Shown: positions 16,801-25,056, counted from the stretch's first letter. The stretch is 64,000 bases of DNA from Acinetobacter lwoffii (GCF_002321025.1 NZ_DCLL01000023.1:1-64000); one strand, 5' to 3'. Numbers and translations: made by a program. The notes: generated from the letters alone by a model not told the origin.

Positions 16801-17340
16801 TCAACGAAAGGTCCATTAAGCATAACTCGAACTAACTTAAAAAAAATAACGGATAACGATCGTGAGCTAGCTTCTGAGGATGATATTGCAAGCGAGGGTT
16901 ATAATGAAAACTCTGCCTATAAGGGTTGGTACTATGAATTTACTTCTTCAGCTTCAGTTAACAACCGTAAGGCTGTAGAAAAAGTTCAAAGTGATTTGGT
17001 CTTATTAGATTCTGACTTATATGTAAGTACATTTGATGCTGAAGGTGTAGGCAGTACAGAATCATGTGGTGCGGGTATTTACGGGTCAAGTCGAGCACAT
17101 CGTTTCTGTATGCCATATGGACAATGTGGAGCAGGCGATACAGTTGAAGATAATACTATGACCTTAGGTAAGGGTCTGTTAGGTATAACTCTAGGCCAGA
17201 GTACTGATACGAATGGTGTCCCTTATCGTAGCATTATTGGCCCTGTTGAAAATCGAAATCCTACTAGCAACAAAATTTTAAATACATTATATCGTAATAA
17301 AATAAAGCTGACTCCTTATAGTTGGTACGAGCGAAATTAA
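13855..17340 (+). CDS. pilY1: PilY1/ComC-like type IV pilus tip adhesin
   Basis: Large secreted protein of about 1160 residues placed at the pilus tip, needed for pilus biogenesis, adhesion and, as ComC in A. baylyi, transformation. A Sec signal peptide ends near TYASD. A von Willebrand A domain follows, with an intact MIDAS start DLSGSMS (residue about 50) and cysteine-rich inserts. The C-terminal half is the PilC/PilY1 beta-propeller with a calcium loop DREGDGDVD near residue 855. ATG at 13855 is preferred because GGGGGC then has normal spacing; an ATG two codons earlier abuts the ribosome site. In operon with the minor pilins that carry it. Confidence 0.93.
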   Translation: MKNKTKHGLVTGLTALSTVMICQTSMTYASDIEIYKAPTTGGATLMFVLDLSGSMSQSEDKSVQRDFFGGTSTSCTSESKVVRTRFNNKDFDYNGTFCYITQTTYNDLSSTLRTKLDQEVIAKTCMKEVKTFRKWQSYGLFGGWWVYYEEMAYSCPDRVTMLVRSMFDLISGNSSVDGGKIATTNTPLPDTASIGFTKFYNATPSTETSPLTLTTENRETLLNYAKNWQALGGTPIARAYSRAAVDLVDHMSRVETACAGYGMYYLTDGDPSGDNSGTARTTVNPKLTEKVTTSQCDGTSNSQSWPCVEAIAQKLQEKKNTEGAEVKTAVVGFGTAFNFAHKTTGNNVVYNPETTYTDTMLSSYFKNNALAAAKAAVKGKGGWYSASNTSDIVNSVQNFVESIKVPIPAITTGTAAIPQDHLNPIAIQSYAYFPQFQPKPSEDFEAWFGNLKKFKVKDGVLVGQSNAKVFGADGELNTSTKDLWVNGASADLQVYGGLLSKLNLQTFTDGTDFARAVYTNAGGSIQKVNLEYMQEKIATGNNKYLLGALGYDLTETELDELAALDSLELTNLANREQNRSIGAIMHSTPVLLTQSGKITYSDTKKSNETVDRNDYILFGTTQGALHVVKTGREAETYPSGTTAGNYDGGKEIFTFIPEEMLSAQPKALLSEPNTEGNGMDQLYYGIDGAWTAHTEYVYNTTSDKFEVNPSSGKKGKQWVYGGMRMGGSSYYALDLTDIDQPKIKFRIDPESGKVYKTNDISGTAYGDLSKMGQSWSKPTIAYVQWKGQRKLVMLVGGGYDPQYEDFRAGKTTKGAGVYMFDADTGDLLWSTYDASGGDKSRLEYSVVSQIKAVDREGDGDVDHLYFGDLGGQVFRIDLKSNHSSSDAKADFAKITRLADFKETGKYAPRFYEMPTFSVYRNATGMFAVVSIGSGNRSTPLLGKVIDSKYVVNGESGIENLKLLNDAIYNIYDLAVMDTNPATSTKGPLSITRTNLKKITDNDRELASEDDIASEGYNENSAYKGWYYEFTSSASVNNRKAVEKVQSDLVLLDSDLYVSTFDAEGVGSTESCGAGIYGSSRAHRFCMPYGQCGAGDTVEDNTMTLGKGLLGITLGQSTDTNGVPYRSIIGPVENRNPTSNKILNTLYRNKIKLTPYSWYERN

Positions 17341-17347
17341 GGAGGAT

Positions 17348-17812
17348 ATGGTGAACGAATATAAAAAGGGGTTTACACTAATTGAACTAATGATTGTAGT
17401 GGTGGTGATTGCTATCATTGCTGCAATCGCTTTTCCAAGTTATCAGAGTTATATACAGCGTTCTGATGAAGCTGTAGCAAAGCAGCGAATACAACAAATT
17501 GCAACTGAATTGGAGAAGTTCAAGGCTCGCCAATTCAATTATCTGAATTATGCTATTGAAAGTGGAATGGATTATTATCCGACTTCTACCAATGCTAAAT
17601 ATGCGTTTAGTGTTAAAGATGGTGATAACACAGATAATGCACTGACAGATACAGATGCAACTGGTAGAAATTGGGTGATTCTCGCCACCCCAAGTGCGAG
17701 TTATCCAAAACTGCAGCAATTTGTCATGACGAGTACGGGACTGAAGTGTAAAAAAGTACAAGGTAGTACGATTGATCTGGGCTGTAGTGGGGAAGCTTCA
17801 TGGACAGATTAA
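17348..17812 (+). CDS. pilE: Minor pilin, PilE/ComF type
   Basis: Pilin-like protein (154 residues) with leader MVNEYKKG and FTLIELMIVVVVIAIIAAIAFPSYQSY, followed by a helix (RIQQIATELEKFKARQFNY) typical of the PilE-like minor pilins at the end of these clusters. A strong GGAGG site precedes the ATG, seven bases after pilY1. The naming follows position; ComE and ComF of A. baylyi are the probable counterparts of this and the next gene. Confidence 0.82.
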   Translation: MVNEYKKGFTLIELMIVVVVIAIIAAIAFPSYQSYIQRSDEAVAKQRIQQIATELEKFKARQFNYLNYAIESGMDYYPTSTNAKYAFSVKDGDNTDNALTDTDATGRNWVILATPSASYPKLQQFVMTSTGLKCKKVQGSTIDLGCSGEASWTD

Positions 17813-18285
17813 GAAATGGTTTTACACTTATTGAATTAATGATCGTGGTGGCAATCGTCGGTATATTAGCTGCTATAGCTTTGCCATCCTATCAGGGTTA
17901 TAAGATCAGGGTAAATCGAGTAGATACTCAAGCAGAACTCATGGAAGTTGTGAGTAAAATTAACCGTTATAAGATTGCAAATTTTCATTATAAAAAGTCA
18001 GCTACTACAACAATTAGTTTGAGTGATATTGGGGTTTCAGGGGTATCTGAAAATGGGCTTTATAATTTGAGTCTGGTTTTTCCTGCTGAGATAAAATCGG
18101 ATGGTTCTACAATAGCTAATTATACACGTTGGGTATTAATTGCTGATCCGATTACGTCAGAATCGCAGCGAGGAAATGGTGCAATGTGTATTGATTATCA
18201 AGGATTCCGACATTGGTCAAAGACAACAACACCAATAAATTGTGCAGCTTCATTGATGAGCACTTCTACTTGGGACGGACGCTAA
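17800..18285 (+). CDS. Minor pilin, PilE/ComE type (second copy)
   Basis: A second pilin-like protein (161 residues) with leader MDRLRNG and FTLIELMIVVAIVGILAAIALPSYQGY. It starts inside the preceding gene (13-base overlap, GGGGAAG site), so the two are coupled. Related in plan to the preceding protein (helix, then a region with MCIDYQGFRHWS and a late cysteine). Last gene of the operon. Confidence 0.82.
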   Translation: MDRLRNGFTLIELMIVVAIVGILAAIALPSYQGYKIRVNRVDTQAELMEVVSKINRYKIANFHYKKSATTTISLSDIGVSGVSENGLYNLSLVFPAEIKSDGSTIANYTRWVLIADPITSESQRGNGAMCIDYQGFRHWSKTTTPINCAASLMSTSTWDGR

Positions 18286-18427
18286 CCAAATTCAAAATTG
18301 TGGATAACCAACTTTTGATCTTTCATTCAGGGCAAACTTCGCGTAAAATACTGCCCTCTATGAAAGGGGTTTGAGCTGTATCGATGGTCGGTACAAGGAT
18401 AATCCGTAAAAACTATAAGGTTCTATC

Positions 18428-18685
18428 ATGGTTGTTATTCGTCTTGCACGCGGTGGTGCTAAAAAACGTCCGTTCTATCAAATCATTGTGACTGATAGCC
18501 GTAATGCACGTGACGGTCGTTTCATCGAACGTATCGGTTTCTTCAACCCGACAGCTCAAGGTAAAGCAGAAAAGCTTCGTTTAGATGCTGACCGTTTTGC
18601 TCACTGGGTTTCTCAAGGTGCTCAACCTTCTGATCGTGTTGCTTCTTTAGCTGCTCAAGCTAAAAAAGCTGCAGTTGCTGCATAA
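18428..18685 (+). CDS. rpsP: Ribosomal protein bS16
   Basis: 30S subunit assembly protein, 85 residues, starting MVVIRLARGGAKKRPFYQI and with the conserved SRNARDGRFIERIGFFNP. First gene of rpsP-rimM-trmD-rplS. The 140-base leader 18286-18427 contains a likely -10 (taaaat near 18343). Confidence 0.98.
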   Translation: MVVIRLARGGAKKRPFYQIIVTDSRNARDGRFIERIGFFNPTAQGKAEKLRLDADRFAHWVSQGAQPSDRVASLAAQAKKAAVAA

Positions 18686-18715
18686 TTTTTATATAAATTA
18701 GGTAGTAGCTTGCCC

Positions 18716-19264
18716 ATGACACCAACACAGAATGTTCCCGAAGATCGTATTCAGATTGGACAGTTGCGTTCAGCATATGGATTAAATGGGTGGCTCTGGG
18801 TCTATTCCAATACAGAACCTATGAGCAACATATTTGACTATCTGCCTTGGTACATTGAGACCAAAGCAGGTTGGCAAATTGTCGATGTAAAACGTTGGAA
18901 ACCACATGGTAAAGGCCTGGTTGTTTCGCTGAAAGGTGTGAGTGATCGCACTGGTGCAGACGAACTGGTTGGCTCCAATGTCTGGATCTCTAAATCGCAA
19001 CTGCCTCAAGCAGGCGTAGATGAGTACTATTGGTCTGATTTAAAAGGTCTAACTGTGTTAGGTCTGGACGATGAAGAGCAAGAAGTCAATCTCGGTCAAA
19101 TTTTTGAGCTGTTTGAGACAGGTGCTAACGATGTGATGGTGGTTCGCGCAACTGCCGACAGCATCGATGGCGAAGAGCGAATGATCCCATGGCATAAAGA
19201 TGTGGTGCAACGCGTTGATCTTGAAGCTGGTCGTATCTACGTCAATTGGGGCGTAGACTACTAA
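18716..19264 (+). CDS. rimM: 16S rRNA maturation factor RimM
   Basis: Binds S19 in the 30S head and helps late 30S assembly. 182 residues: N-terminal beta-barrel (IGQLRSAYGLNGWLWVYSNT) and C-terminal PRC barrel (EYYWSDLKGL, ending IPWHKDVV). The ATG at 18716 is chosen over a TTG two codons earlier. Confidence 0.96.
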   Translation: MTPTQNVPEDRIQIGQLRSAYGLNGWLWVYSNTEPMSNIFDYLPWYIETKAGWQIVDVKRWKPHGKGLVVSLKGVSDRTGADELVGSNVWISKSQLPQAGVDEYYWSDLKGLTVLGLDDEEQEVNLGQIFELFETGANDVMVVRATADSIDGEERMIPWHKDVVQRVDLEAGRIYVNWGVDY

Positions 19265-19292
19265 GAATTTTTCGGAAATACGGGAGTCTGCG

Positions 19293-20027
19293 ATGTTTTT
19301 TGCAGTCATTACGCTTTTTCCTGAAATGTTTGAAGCGATTACAGCCTATGGGATTAGCGGGCGCGCAGCAAAACGTGAGTTGATGCAAATTCATTGCATC
19401 AATCCTCGCGATTATGCGACGGGCAACTATAAACGCGTGGATGAACGTCCATTCGGTGGTGGTCCGGGTATGGTGATGATGGCTGAGCCTCTGGCAAAAG
19501 CAATCCAGCATGCCAAAGAGCTTGCAAGGCAAGCGGGTGCAGTTCAGGTTCCTGTGGTGTATATGTCACCGCAAGGAAAAACCTTAAACGAAACTGCGGT
19601 ACAGGATTTTGTCAAATATGACGGAATCATCGTACTGTGCGGACGTTATGAAGGCGTCGATGAACGTTTGATCCAGCAATACGTTGATCAGGAATGGTCA
19701 ATTGGAGATTACGTCTTGTCGGGTGGTGAACTGCCTGCGATGGTTTTATTGGACAGTATTATCCGGAGACTTCCGGGTGCCATGTCTGATGAACAGTCAC
19801 ACGTGCAAGACTCATTTGTGGATGGTCTTCTAGATTGCCCACAATATACCAAGCCAGATCATTTTGAAGGTTTGGATGTGCCTGAGGTGTTAAAGTCCGG
19901 GCATCATACCAATATTGAAAAATGGCGGTTTTTGCAGCGATATCAGCGTACACTTGAACGCCGCCCAGAGTTGGTGGAAAAAGTCGAGTTGACCAAGCAG
20001 CAGAAAAAATGGCTAAAAGATTTGTAA
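19293..20027 (+). CDS. trmD: tRNA (guanine-37-N1) methyltransferase
   Basis: SPOUT-class enzyme making m1G37 in tRNAs, which prevents +1 frameshifting. 244 residues with the knot motifs LCGRYEGVDERL and IGDYVLSGGELPAM and the catalytic Asp in SHVQDSF. ATG preceded by GGGAG. Confidence 0.98.
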   Translation: MFFAVITLFPEMFEAITAYGISGRAAKRELMQIHCINPRDYATGNYKRVDERPFGGGPGMVMMAEPLAKAIQHAKELARQAGAVQVPVVYMSPQGKTLNETAVQDFVKYDGIIVLCGRYEGVDERLIQQYVDQEWSIGDYVLSGGELPAMVLLDSIIRRLPGAMSDEQSHVQDSFVDGLLDCPQYTKPDHFEGLDVPEVLKSGHHTNIEKWRFLQRYQRTLERRPELVEKVELTKQQKKWLKDL

Positions 20028-20097
20028 GATATTGATGAGTGATCATTTCTGTCTTCAAGCAAGTACTTAAAATTATTTAAGTATTCTTTAATAGGCT

Positions 20098-20126
20098 CTT
20101 TATGGTTGAGATGGTCAACCATAAAG
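20098..20126 (+). ncRNA. Strong hairpin in the rplS leader
   Basis: Perfect 12-base arms ctttatggttga/tcaaccataaag around a five-base loop, in the 185-base gap between trmD and rplS, about 85 bases before the rplS ATG. No T-run follows, so it is not an ordinary terminator. It could be a processing site, a ribosomal-protein leader element or an mRNA stabiliser. Confidence 0.5.
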
Positions 20127-20212
20127 GGAAAGATAATCGGGTGTATGCGCTTTAGCCTCTATACCCAGCGATGATCAGACCTCTTCTGACTCGCACATAT
20201 TGGAGATACCCC

Positions 20213-20587
20213 ATGAGCGGTAAGCATCCTTTAGTTCAAGTAATTGAAAACGCACAATTGAAACAAAACATCCCTGCTTTTGCACCAGGTGATACAGTTA
20301 TTGTTCAAGTTAAAGTAAAAGAAGGCGACCGTGAGCGTTTACAGGCGTTCGAAGGCGTTGTAATTGCTAAGAAAAACCGTGGTTTGAACTCTGCATTCAC
20401 AGTACGTAAAATTTCTAGCGGTGTTGGCGTTGAGCGTGTATTCCAAACTCACTCTCCAATCGTTGCTGGTATCGAAGTGAAACGTCGTGGTGACGTTCGT
20501 CGTGCTAAACTTTACTACCTACGTGAATTGTCTGGTAAAGCTGCACGTATTCGTGAAAAATTACCAGCTCGTAAAACTAAAGCTTAA
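20213..20587 (+). CDS. rplS: Ribosomal protein bL19
   Basis: 50S protein at the subunit interface, 124 residues, starting MSGKHPLVQVIENAQLK. The ATG at 20213 has GGAG at the right distance; an in-frame ATG at 20171 would add an atypical extension. Conserved PGDTVIVQVKVKEGDRERLQ and the C-terminal RRAKLYYLRELSGKAARIRE are seen. Confidence 0.98.
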   Translation: MSGKHPLVQVIENAQLKQNIPAFAPGDTVIVQVKVKEGDRERLQAFEGVVIAKKNRGLNSAFTVRKISSGVGVERVFQTHSPIVAGIEVKRRGDVRRAKLYYLRELSGKAARIREKLPARKTKA

Positions 20588-20608
20588 TTTTAAGCTTTAT
20601 ACGAGTAA

Positions 20609-20637
20609 AAAAATGCGCCTTTGGGCGCATTTTTTAT
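20609..20637. terminator. Terminator after rplS
   Basis: Hairpin atgcgcc/ggcgcat (20613-20619, 20624-20630) with A-run and T-run; lies between convergent rplS and the first lipase and can serve both. Confidence 0.88.
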
Positions 20638-20658
20638 ATCTGGCTATTTTTATAAAAA

Positions 20659-21639
20659 TCATAAACTTTGTAGTTTTAAACGGTTGGCATGTTGACGATA
20701 GGCAGCAACCGGATCAGGTGCAAAGGTACCTTTGATGCCAAATAACAAGTTGATTTCATCCAGATGATTCCATGGATAATCATCACGAATCGTTTTACCA
20801 AATTTGGCACTACATACCGACACGATTCCATCGTTCGCGCCAGCCTTACTTGCAGAAAGTAGATCCAAGGCTTTCATGGCTGCATCACTGACATCTAGGG
20901 GATTAGTCACGGGTTGATTGCCCGTCATTGAATACAGTGCAATGCCTTGGTCTTTATATTTTCCCTCACCGCATGGACTCAGCGAAAGACCGAGTTTAAA
21001 GCGCTGGTTAAATTCTGCTGTGCCTTCAATCGACGTGCTGTGTCCTGCTGCAAGGGCGTTGTGTGGGAAAGCTTGACCGTCTAAGCCTTGTGCCCACATG
21101 ATGACGTTGCCAAAACTACTGATCAGGGTATTGAGCAGTTCAGATGTTCCGGTCTGATTGGCAAGTCGCATGACATCAGAGGCGACAATGGTGCCTTGGT
21201 TGGCACCGCCCACAGTCATTACTGAGGCTACATGTTGCGGTATCACCCCGGCTGCATAACGCACGCTATGTGCACCATGACTATGACCAATTAAATTCAG
21301 TTTTTTGGCGCCCGTAATCGCCATGACTTCCTTGAGTTGCTCCACATATTGTTCACCTCTGATTTCGCTGGAATTGAAAGGTGAGATGCGGGTGGCAAAG
21401 GCAGTTGAACCGTTACGGGTTAAATCTGGCAAAATTTGATACCAATAATCCATGCCTAAGGCATCAAAACCAATGCGATTAAAGCCGACCATGCCATGTG
21501 CAAATACAATCGGGTATTTTGTTTTTGCATAATTGGACACGACAAATCTGGATTCTGCTTGCTGCAAATTGGAAGCCTGCACATATTGGCCCGCAAATAA
21601 CACGCAGCATAAGGTTATAAAATGCGTTCTAATTTTCAT
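20659..21639 (-). CDS. Secreted triacylglycerol lipase (family I.1/I.2), array copy 1
   Basis: Extracellular lipase hydrolysing triglycerides, expected to pass by Sec to the periplasm, fold with the foldase LifO and leave by type II secretion. 326 residues from MKIRTHFITLCC with a signal peptide ending near YVQAS. It shows the oxyanion region FAHGMVG, the nucleophile elbow GHSHG, the catalytic Asp in GANDGIVS and His in NHLDEIN, and the two disulfide cysteines. It ends YRQHANRLKLQ, a tail shared by all four copies. The downstream ATG with GGAAC is chosen over one 15 codons earlier. It is the last gene of the array. Confidence 0.9.
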   Translation of the reverse strand: MKIRTHFITLCCVLFAGQYVQASNLQQAESRFVVSNYAKTKYPIVFAHGMVGFNRIGFDALGMDYWYQILPDLTRNGSTAFATRISPFNSSEIRGEQYVEQLKEVMAITGAKKLNLIGHSHGAHSVRYAAGVIPQHVASVMTVGGANQGTIVASDVMRLANQTGTSELLNTLISSFGNVIMWAQGLDGQAFPHNALAAGHSTSIEGTAEFNQRFKLGLSLSPCGEGKYKDQGIALYSMTGNQPVTNPLDVSDAAMKALDLLSASKAGANDGIVSVCSAKFGKTIRDDYPWNHLDEINLLFGIKGTFAPDPVAAYRQHANRLKLQSL

Positions 21640-21671
21640 AAAGTTCCATTTTGGCGGTTTAAAAATTAGAA

Positions 21672-21700
21672 AATCCCTGTGCATTGGGATGACAGGGATG
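21672..21700 (-). terminator. Possible terminator between lipase copies 2 and 1
   Basis: Arms atccctgt/acagggat (21673-21680, 21692-21699), followed on the minus strand by a weak T-run (TTTTCT). Attenuation is as likely as full termination. Confidence 0.45.
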
Positions 21701-21708
21701 AGATTGAA

Positions 21709-22677
21709 TTACAGGCCTTGCAATTTGAGCCGGTTGGCATGCTGGCGATAAACATCGACTGGGTCTGGAGCAAAGATATTTTTTAATCCGAGGAACTGGT
21801 TCACTTCATCCAGATGGTTCCAGTTGTAGTTATCCCGAATGGTTTTACCGAATTTGGCACTACAGCGGGAGACCAGACCATCATTTTCCTTGCCGCCATC
21901 AATGAGTAGAGCTGTAACTGTCAAGGCTGAATCAGGATCGAGCGGATTGGTGACTTGACCTATACCGGTAAATGAATAATGACGAATATCACCGTCTTTT
22001 TCCTTACCTTCACCGCAGGCGGTGGTTGGCATACCGAGCGGATATTTCTGGTTGAATTGAGCGGATCCTGCCAGGGTCAAGCTGCGACCACCAGCCAGAG
22101 AATCATGCGGGAAACTGTTCGGATCCAACCCTTGTGCCCAGGTGATGGCCTTAGACACCAGGTTGATACCACCGACTAAAGGCCCTTGTATCGGTGTACC
22201 TTCTGCTTGCAGGATCAGGTCTCCAACCGGGGAGCCCTTATGCGGAGCACCGACAGAAGTCAGGGAAGCGACTATTCCATTCCCTGCACCTGCGACATAA
22301 CGAATGGTCGGGCCGCCATGGGAATGACCGATCAGATTGACTTTCTTTGCACCGGTAATGGCCAGAATTTCATTTACCTGCTCTAAAAGTTGCTCACCCC
22401 GAATTTCCGATGAGTTAAAAGGCGAGACACGTGTTGCCCAGACATTACCGCCATTACGCGCCAGATCCGGTAAAATCTGATACCAGTAATCCAGTCCAAA
22501 CTGGTCAGTACCGATCCGGATGAAACCCGCCATACCATGTGCAAAGACAATCGGATATTGGGTCTTGGCATATTGTGAACTGGCTTTTGCTGTGACCTGA
22601 CTGGCCTGGGTGGATGCCTGGGTGCTGAGACATGTACCCGCCAGCAGCAGGCCGGTGATTAATATTCCGAATTTCAT
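21709..22677 (-). CDS. Secreted triacylglycerol lipase, array copy 2
   Basis: 322 residues with a clear signal peptide (MKFGILITGLLLAGTCLSTQ), FAHGMAG, nucleophile elbow GHSHGG, Asp in ENDGLVS, His in NHLDEVN, and cysteines in TACGEG and SRCSAKFG. A GAGGAAAA site precedes the ATG. It has the same family plan as copy 1 and shares motifs with copy 4 (DYWYQILPD, SPFNSSEIRGEQ in copies 1 and 2). It needs the foldase for activity, as is usual for this lipase family. Confidence 0.92.
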   Translation of the reverse strand: MKFGILITGLLLAGTCLSTQASTQASQVTAKASSQYAKTQYPIVFAHGMAGFIRIGTDQFGLDYWYQILPDLARNGGNVWATRVSPFNSSEIRGEQLLEQVNEILAITGAKKVNLIGHSHGGPTIRYVAGAGNGIVASLTSVGAPHKGSPVGDLILQAEGTPIQGPLVGGINLVSKAITWAQGLDPNSFPHDSLAGGRSLTLAGSAQFNQKYPLGMPTTACGEGKEKDGDIRHYSFTGIGQVTNPLDPDSALTVTALLIDGGKENDGLVSRCSAKFGKTIRDNYNWNHLDEVNQFLGLKNIFAPDPVDVYRQHANRLKLQGL

Positions 22678-22810
22678 TATATTTTCCTCACTTTTGTTGT
22701 TTTAACGGGATGATCCTCATCCAGTTGCCTAAAGTTCCCCTATGTAGCAGGGACTCAGTTTCCTAAGTTTTTTTAATTAATAAAGATGATCTATTCATAA
22801 AATAAGTGAT

Positions 22811-23782
22811 TTATAAGCCTTGTAGCTTGAGCCGGTTGGCATGTTGGCGATACAGTGCGACCGGATCCTGCGCGAAAGGACCCAAAATGCCAAAAAACTG
22901 GTTTACTTCATCAAAGTGGTTATGGGCATAGTCCTGACGGATGATTTGGCCATAGCGTCCGCTATACAGCGGTAGAGCACCATCATTGGCTTCTCCTTTC
23001 AGGAAACTGCTACCTAAAGTCACGACTGTAGACTCTATCGCATCCAAGGAATTGGTTGCCTGCCGGTTGCCCATCCAGGAATAGTGGTAAATTCCATTGG
23101 ATGTAAGTTTGCTGCCTTGGGTCTGACAGTTTTGGGGAATGGCAGAGGAGCCATATTTCACATTGAAGGCCTGAATCGCCTCTGGATTCATGGCTTGCAG
23201 TGCCTCGATAATACTGACCGGATACTGGTTAGCTGTAACCAGATTCATGCTATGGCCCAAAATTGTACCAATGGCATGGATAAAGGGTTCAAGCAGTGGC
23301 GTCTGGCTGGCATTGACAAAAACCGGGGTGCCTTGCATCGCCCCGGCAATGGCGGTTAAAGAGGCGGCTTTATGCGGTGCAACGCCCTCGATATATTGAA
23401 TCGTTGGGCCACCTTGGCTATGCCCAATCAGATTAACTTTCTTCTGACCTGTCAGTGCCAGTACCTCATCAATTTGCATCAAGAGCTGTTCACCGCGCAG
23501 TTCATTGGAGGCAACAGCAGACAATTCGGCAGAAAACACCCGTGCACCATGCCGGCTCAGGTCTTGGGGAATCTGATACCAATAATCCAAACCGATGCGA
23601 TCCGTTCCAATCCGGTTAAAACCAAGACCAAAACCATGAACAAAGACCATCGGATATTTTGTCTTGGCATAACTCGAGAGGACAAAATTGCTTTTATATT
23701 CCTGTAATGCCGAGGCTTGCACAGGGCCAGTCAAGATGGAAACCAGCAGTAAAAGGTTCAAGTGATAGATTATTTTTTTCAT
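22811..23782 (-). CDS. Secreted lipase, array copy 3 (divergent)
   Basis: 323 residues with signal peptide (MKKIIYHLNLLLLVSILTG), elbow GHSQGG, Asp in ANDGALPL and His in NHFDEVN, so the triad is intact. It differs from its neighbours in having Tyr where the second disulfide cysteine normally lies (LYSGRYG instead of CSAKFG), leaving the first cysteine (NCQTQG) unpaired, and FVHGFGLG at the oxyanion region. It may have a changed substrate range or stability. Confidence 0.9.
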   Translation of the reverse strand: MKKIIYHLNLLLLVSILTGPVQASALQEYKSNFVLSSYAKTKYPMVFVHGFGLGFNRIGTDRIGLDYWYQIPQDLSRHGARVFSAELSAVASNELRGEQLLMQIDEVLALTGQKKVNLIGHSQGGPTIQYIEGVAPHKAASLTAIAGAMQGTPVFVNASQTPLLEPFIHAIGTILGHSMNLVTANQYPVSIIEALQAMNPEAIQAFNVKYGSSAIPQNCQTQGSKLTSNGIYHYSWMGNRQATNSLDAIESTVVTLGSSFLKGEANDGALPLYSGRYGQIIRQDYAHNHFDEVNQFFGILGPFAQDPVALYRQHANRLKLQGL

Positions 23783-23825
23783 TGCAGCTTCCCGGTCACT
23801 GATAGATCAAATGAAAAGAACCAGA

Positions 23826-23860
23826 AAAAAGCCTATATTTCAGCTGAAATATAGGCACCC
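23826..23860 (-). terminator. Terminator after lipase copy 4 (26-base perfect palindrome)
   Basis: The palindrome gcctatatttcagctgaaatataggc (23831-23856) is followed on the minus strand by TTTTTTC. It lies between copy 4 and copy 3, so these two are probably not one simple transcript. Confidence 0.8.
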
Positions 23861-23865
23861 TGGCG

Positions 23866-24876
23866 TTATAAACCTTCTAATTTGAGTCGGTTGGTATGCT
23901 GGCGATAGAGGGCGACCGGATCGGGTGCAAACACGCCTTTCAGACCAAACATCATATTGGCCAGGTCAGTATGATTGAGTTTGTACTGGTCATGAATGAC
24001 CTTGCCCATGAAAGCGCTACAACGTGACACCATGCCATCATTGTCTTTACTGCCATAAGATAAAGGGCCGAGCTGCATCAGGATCGTATCAATATCTAGG
24101 GCATTGGTGGCTTGGGCCACACCCGTCCATGAATAATAATGAATACCTTTACTGTCTTTCTGTTTTAAATTTTTATTGCAATTTTCTGTGGACGCCAACA
24201 CGCCATCTTTGACTACCTGTTGTGCCACTGTGGCATTAAAAGTATTTGAGCCGGTCTGGGTCAGGGATTTCATGGAAGCATCAAAATCAATTTCCAGTTC
24301 AGGCTTAAACTGACCCAGTGCAATCAATGGACCAATAATATAATCACCTAAAATGTTAAAGGCGGTACGCGTCAGGTTATTGTTCTGAATATCATCTGCC
24401 ACTTTGGAGCCATGGTAGGTTCCTGCAACGCCAGTAATAGAGGCGATATACTGAGGCTGGGTCGCTGCAACATACAGCACTGTTGGTCCGCCATGAGAGT
24501 GACCAATCAAATTCAGTTTTTTCTTGCCGGTAATTGCCACAACCTCTTCAACCTGATGAACTAGTTGTTCACCGCGATGCGCCGTTGTATTTGCTGGAGA
24601 CAATTGTGCCGCAAAGACGGTTGAGCCATTACGTGCCATATCTGGCAGAATCTGATACCAGTAATCCAGCCCGATACTATCGGTGCCAATGCGTGACCAG
24701 CCTAGCCAGCCATGCACCATCAAGATCGGATATTTGGTCTTGGCATAGTCAGACCGACTCTTTTCGATGACTTGTGTTGCACTCGCTGCAGCCTGAGTCT
24801 GTGCAGAAAAACTGAATCCCAGAGTAGTCGCTAAAGCCACAGTCAGTAACTGGGCTGTCTTGCTGAAAGTATGCAT
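23866..24876 (-). CDS. lipA: Secreted triacylglycerol lipase, array copy 4 (next to foldase)
   Basis: 336 residues from MHTFSKTAQLL with a signal peptide ending near TQAAAS. Motifs: MVHGWLGWSRIG, elbow GHSHGG, Asp in DNDGMVS, His in NHTDLAN; both disulfide cysteines (ENCNKN, SRCSAFMG) present. AAGGGA precedes the ATG at 24876; an upstream in-frame ATG would add 21 residues before the signal peptide. It is the copy nearest lipB and thus the most likely classical LipA. The region 24877-25232 upstream should hold its promoter. Confidence 0.9.
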   Translation of the reverse strand: MHTFSKTAQLLTVALATTLGFSFSAQTQAAASATQVIEKSRSDYAKTKYPILMVHGWLGWSRIGTDSIGLDYWYQILPDMARNGSTVFAAQLSPANTTAHRGEQLVHQVEEVVAITGKKKLNLIGHSHGGPTVLYVAATQPQYIASITGVAGTYHGSKVADDIQNNNLTRTAFNILGDYIIGPLIALGQFKPELEIDFDASMKSLTQTGSNTFNATVAQQVVKDGVLASTENCNKNLKQKDSKGIHYYSWTGVAQATNALDIDTILMQLGPLSYGSKDNDGMVSRCSAFMGKVIHDQYKLNHTDLANMMFGLKGVFAPDPVALYRQHTNRLKLEGL

Positions 24877-25037
24877 AGCTGTCCCTTTTTTAATTCCATC
24901 TTTATTCAAGCAATCATTGCTTTTTGTAGAGTGTCGCAAGCCACAAATCAGACGATGAAAATACAGTTTCGGCCTTCAGTGGCTAAGCAAATTTTCTTTT
25001 AATGAAGCGGTATTTTTTCACTTCAGAGGTCTAAAAC

Positions 25038-25056
25038 CATGTCATTTGGGGACATG
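25038..25056. promoter_or_regulatory. Inverted repeat upstream of lipase copy 4
   Basis: catgtc-atttggg-gacatg, about 160 bases before the lipase start, in an otherwise featureless 390-base gap. It may be an operator; the call rests only on symmetry and position. Confidence 0.3.

Noticed and set aside
17387..17761. 124-codon minus-strand frame inside the PilE-type gene
   Set aside because: Cys/Ile/Thr-rich shadow of a pilin reading frame.
20659..24876. Four lipase copies as an assembly artefact
   Set aside because: The copies differ at many positions and in length and signal peptide, so they are true separate genes.
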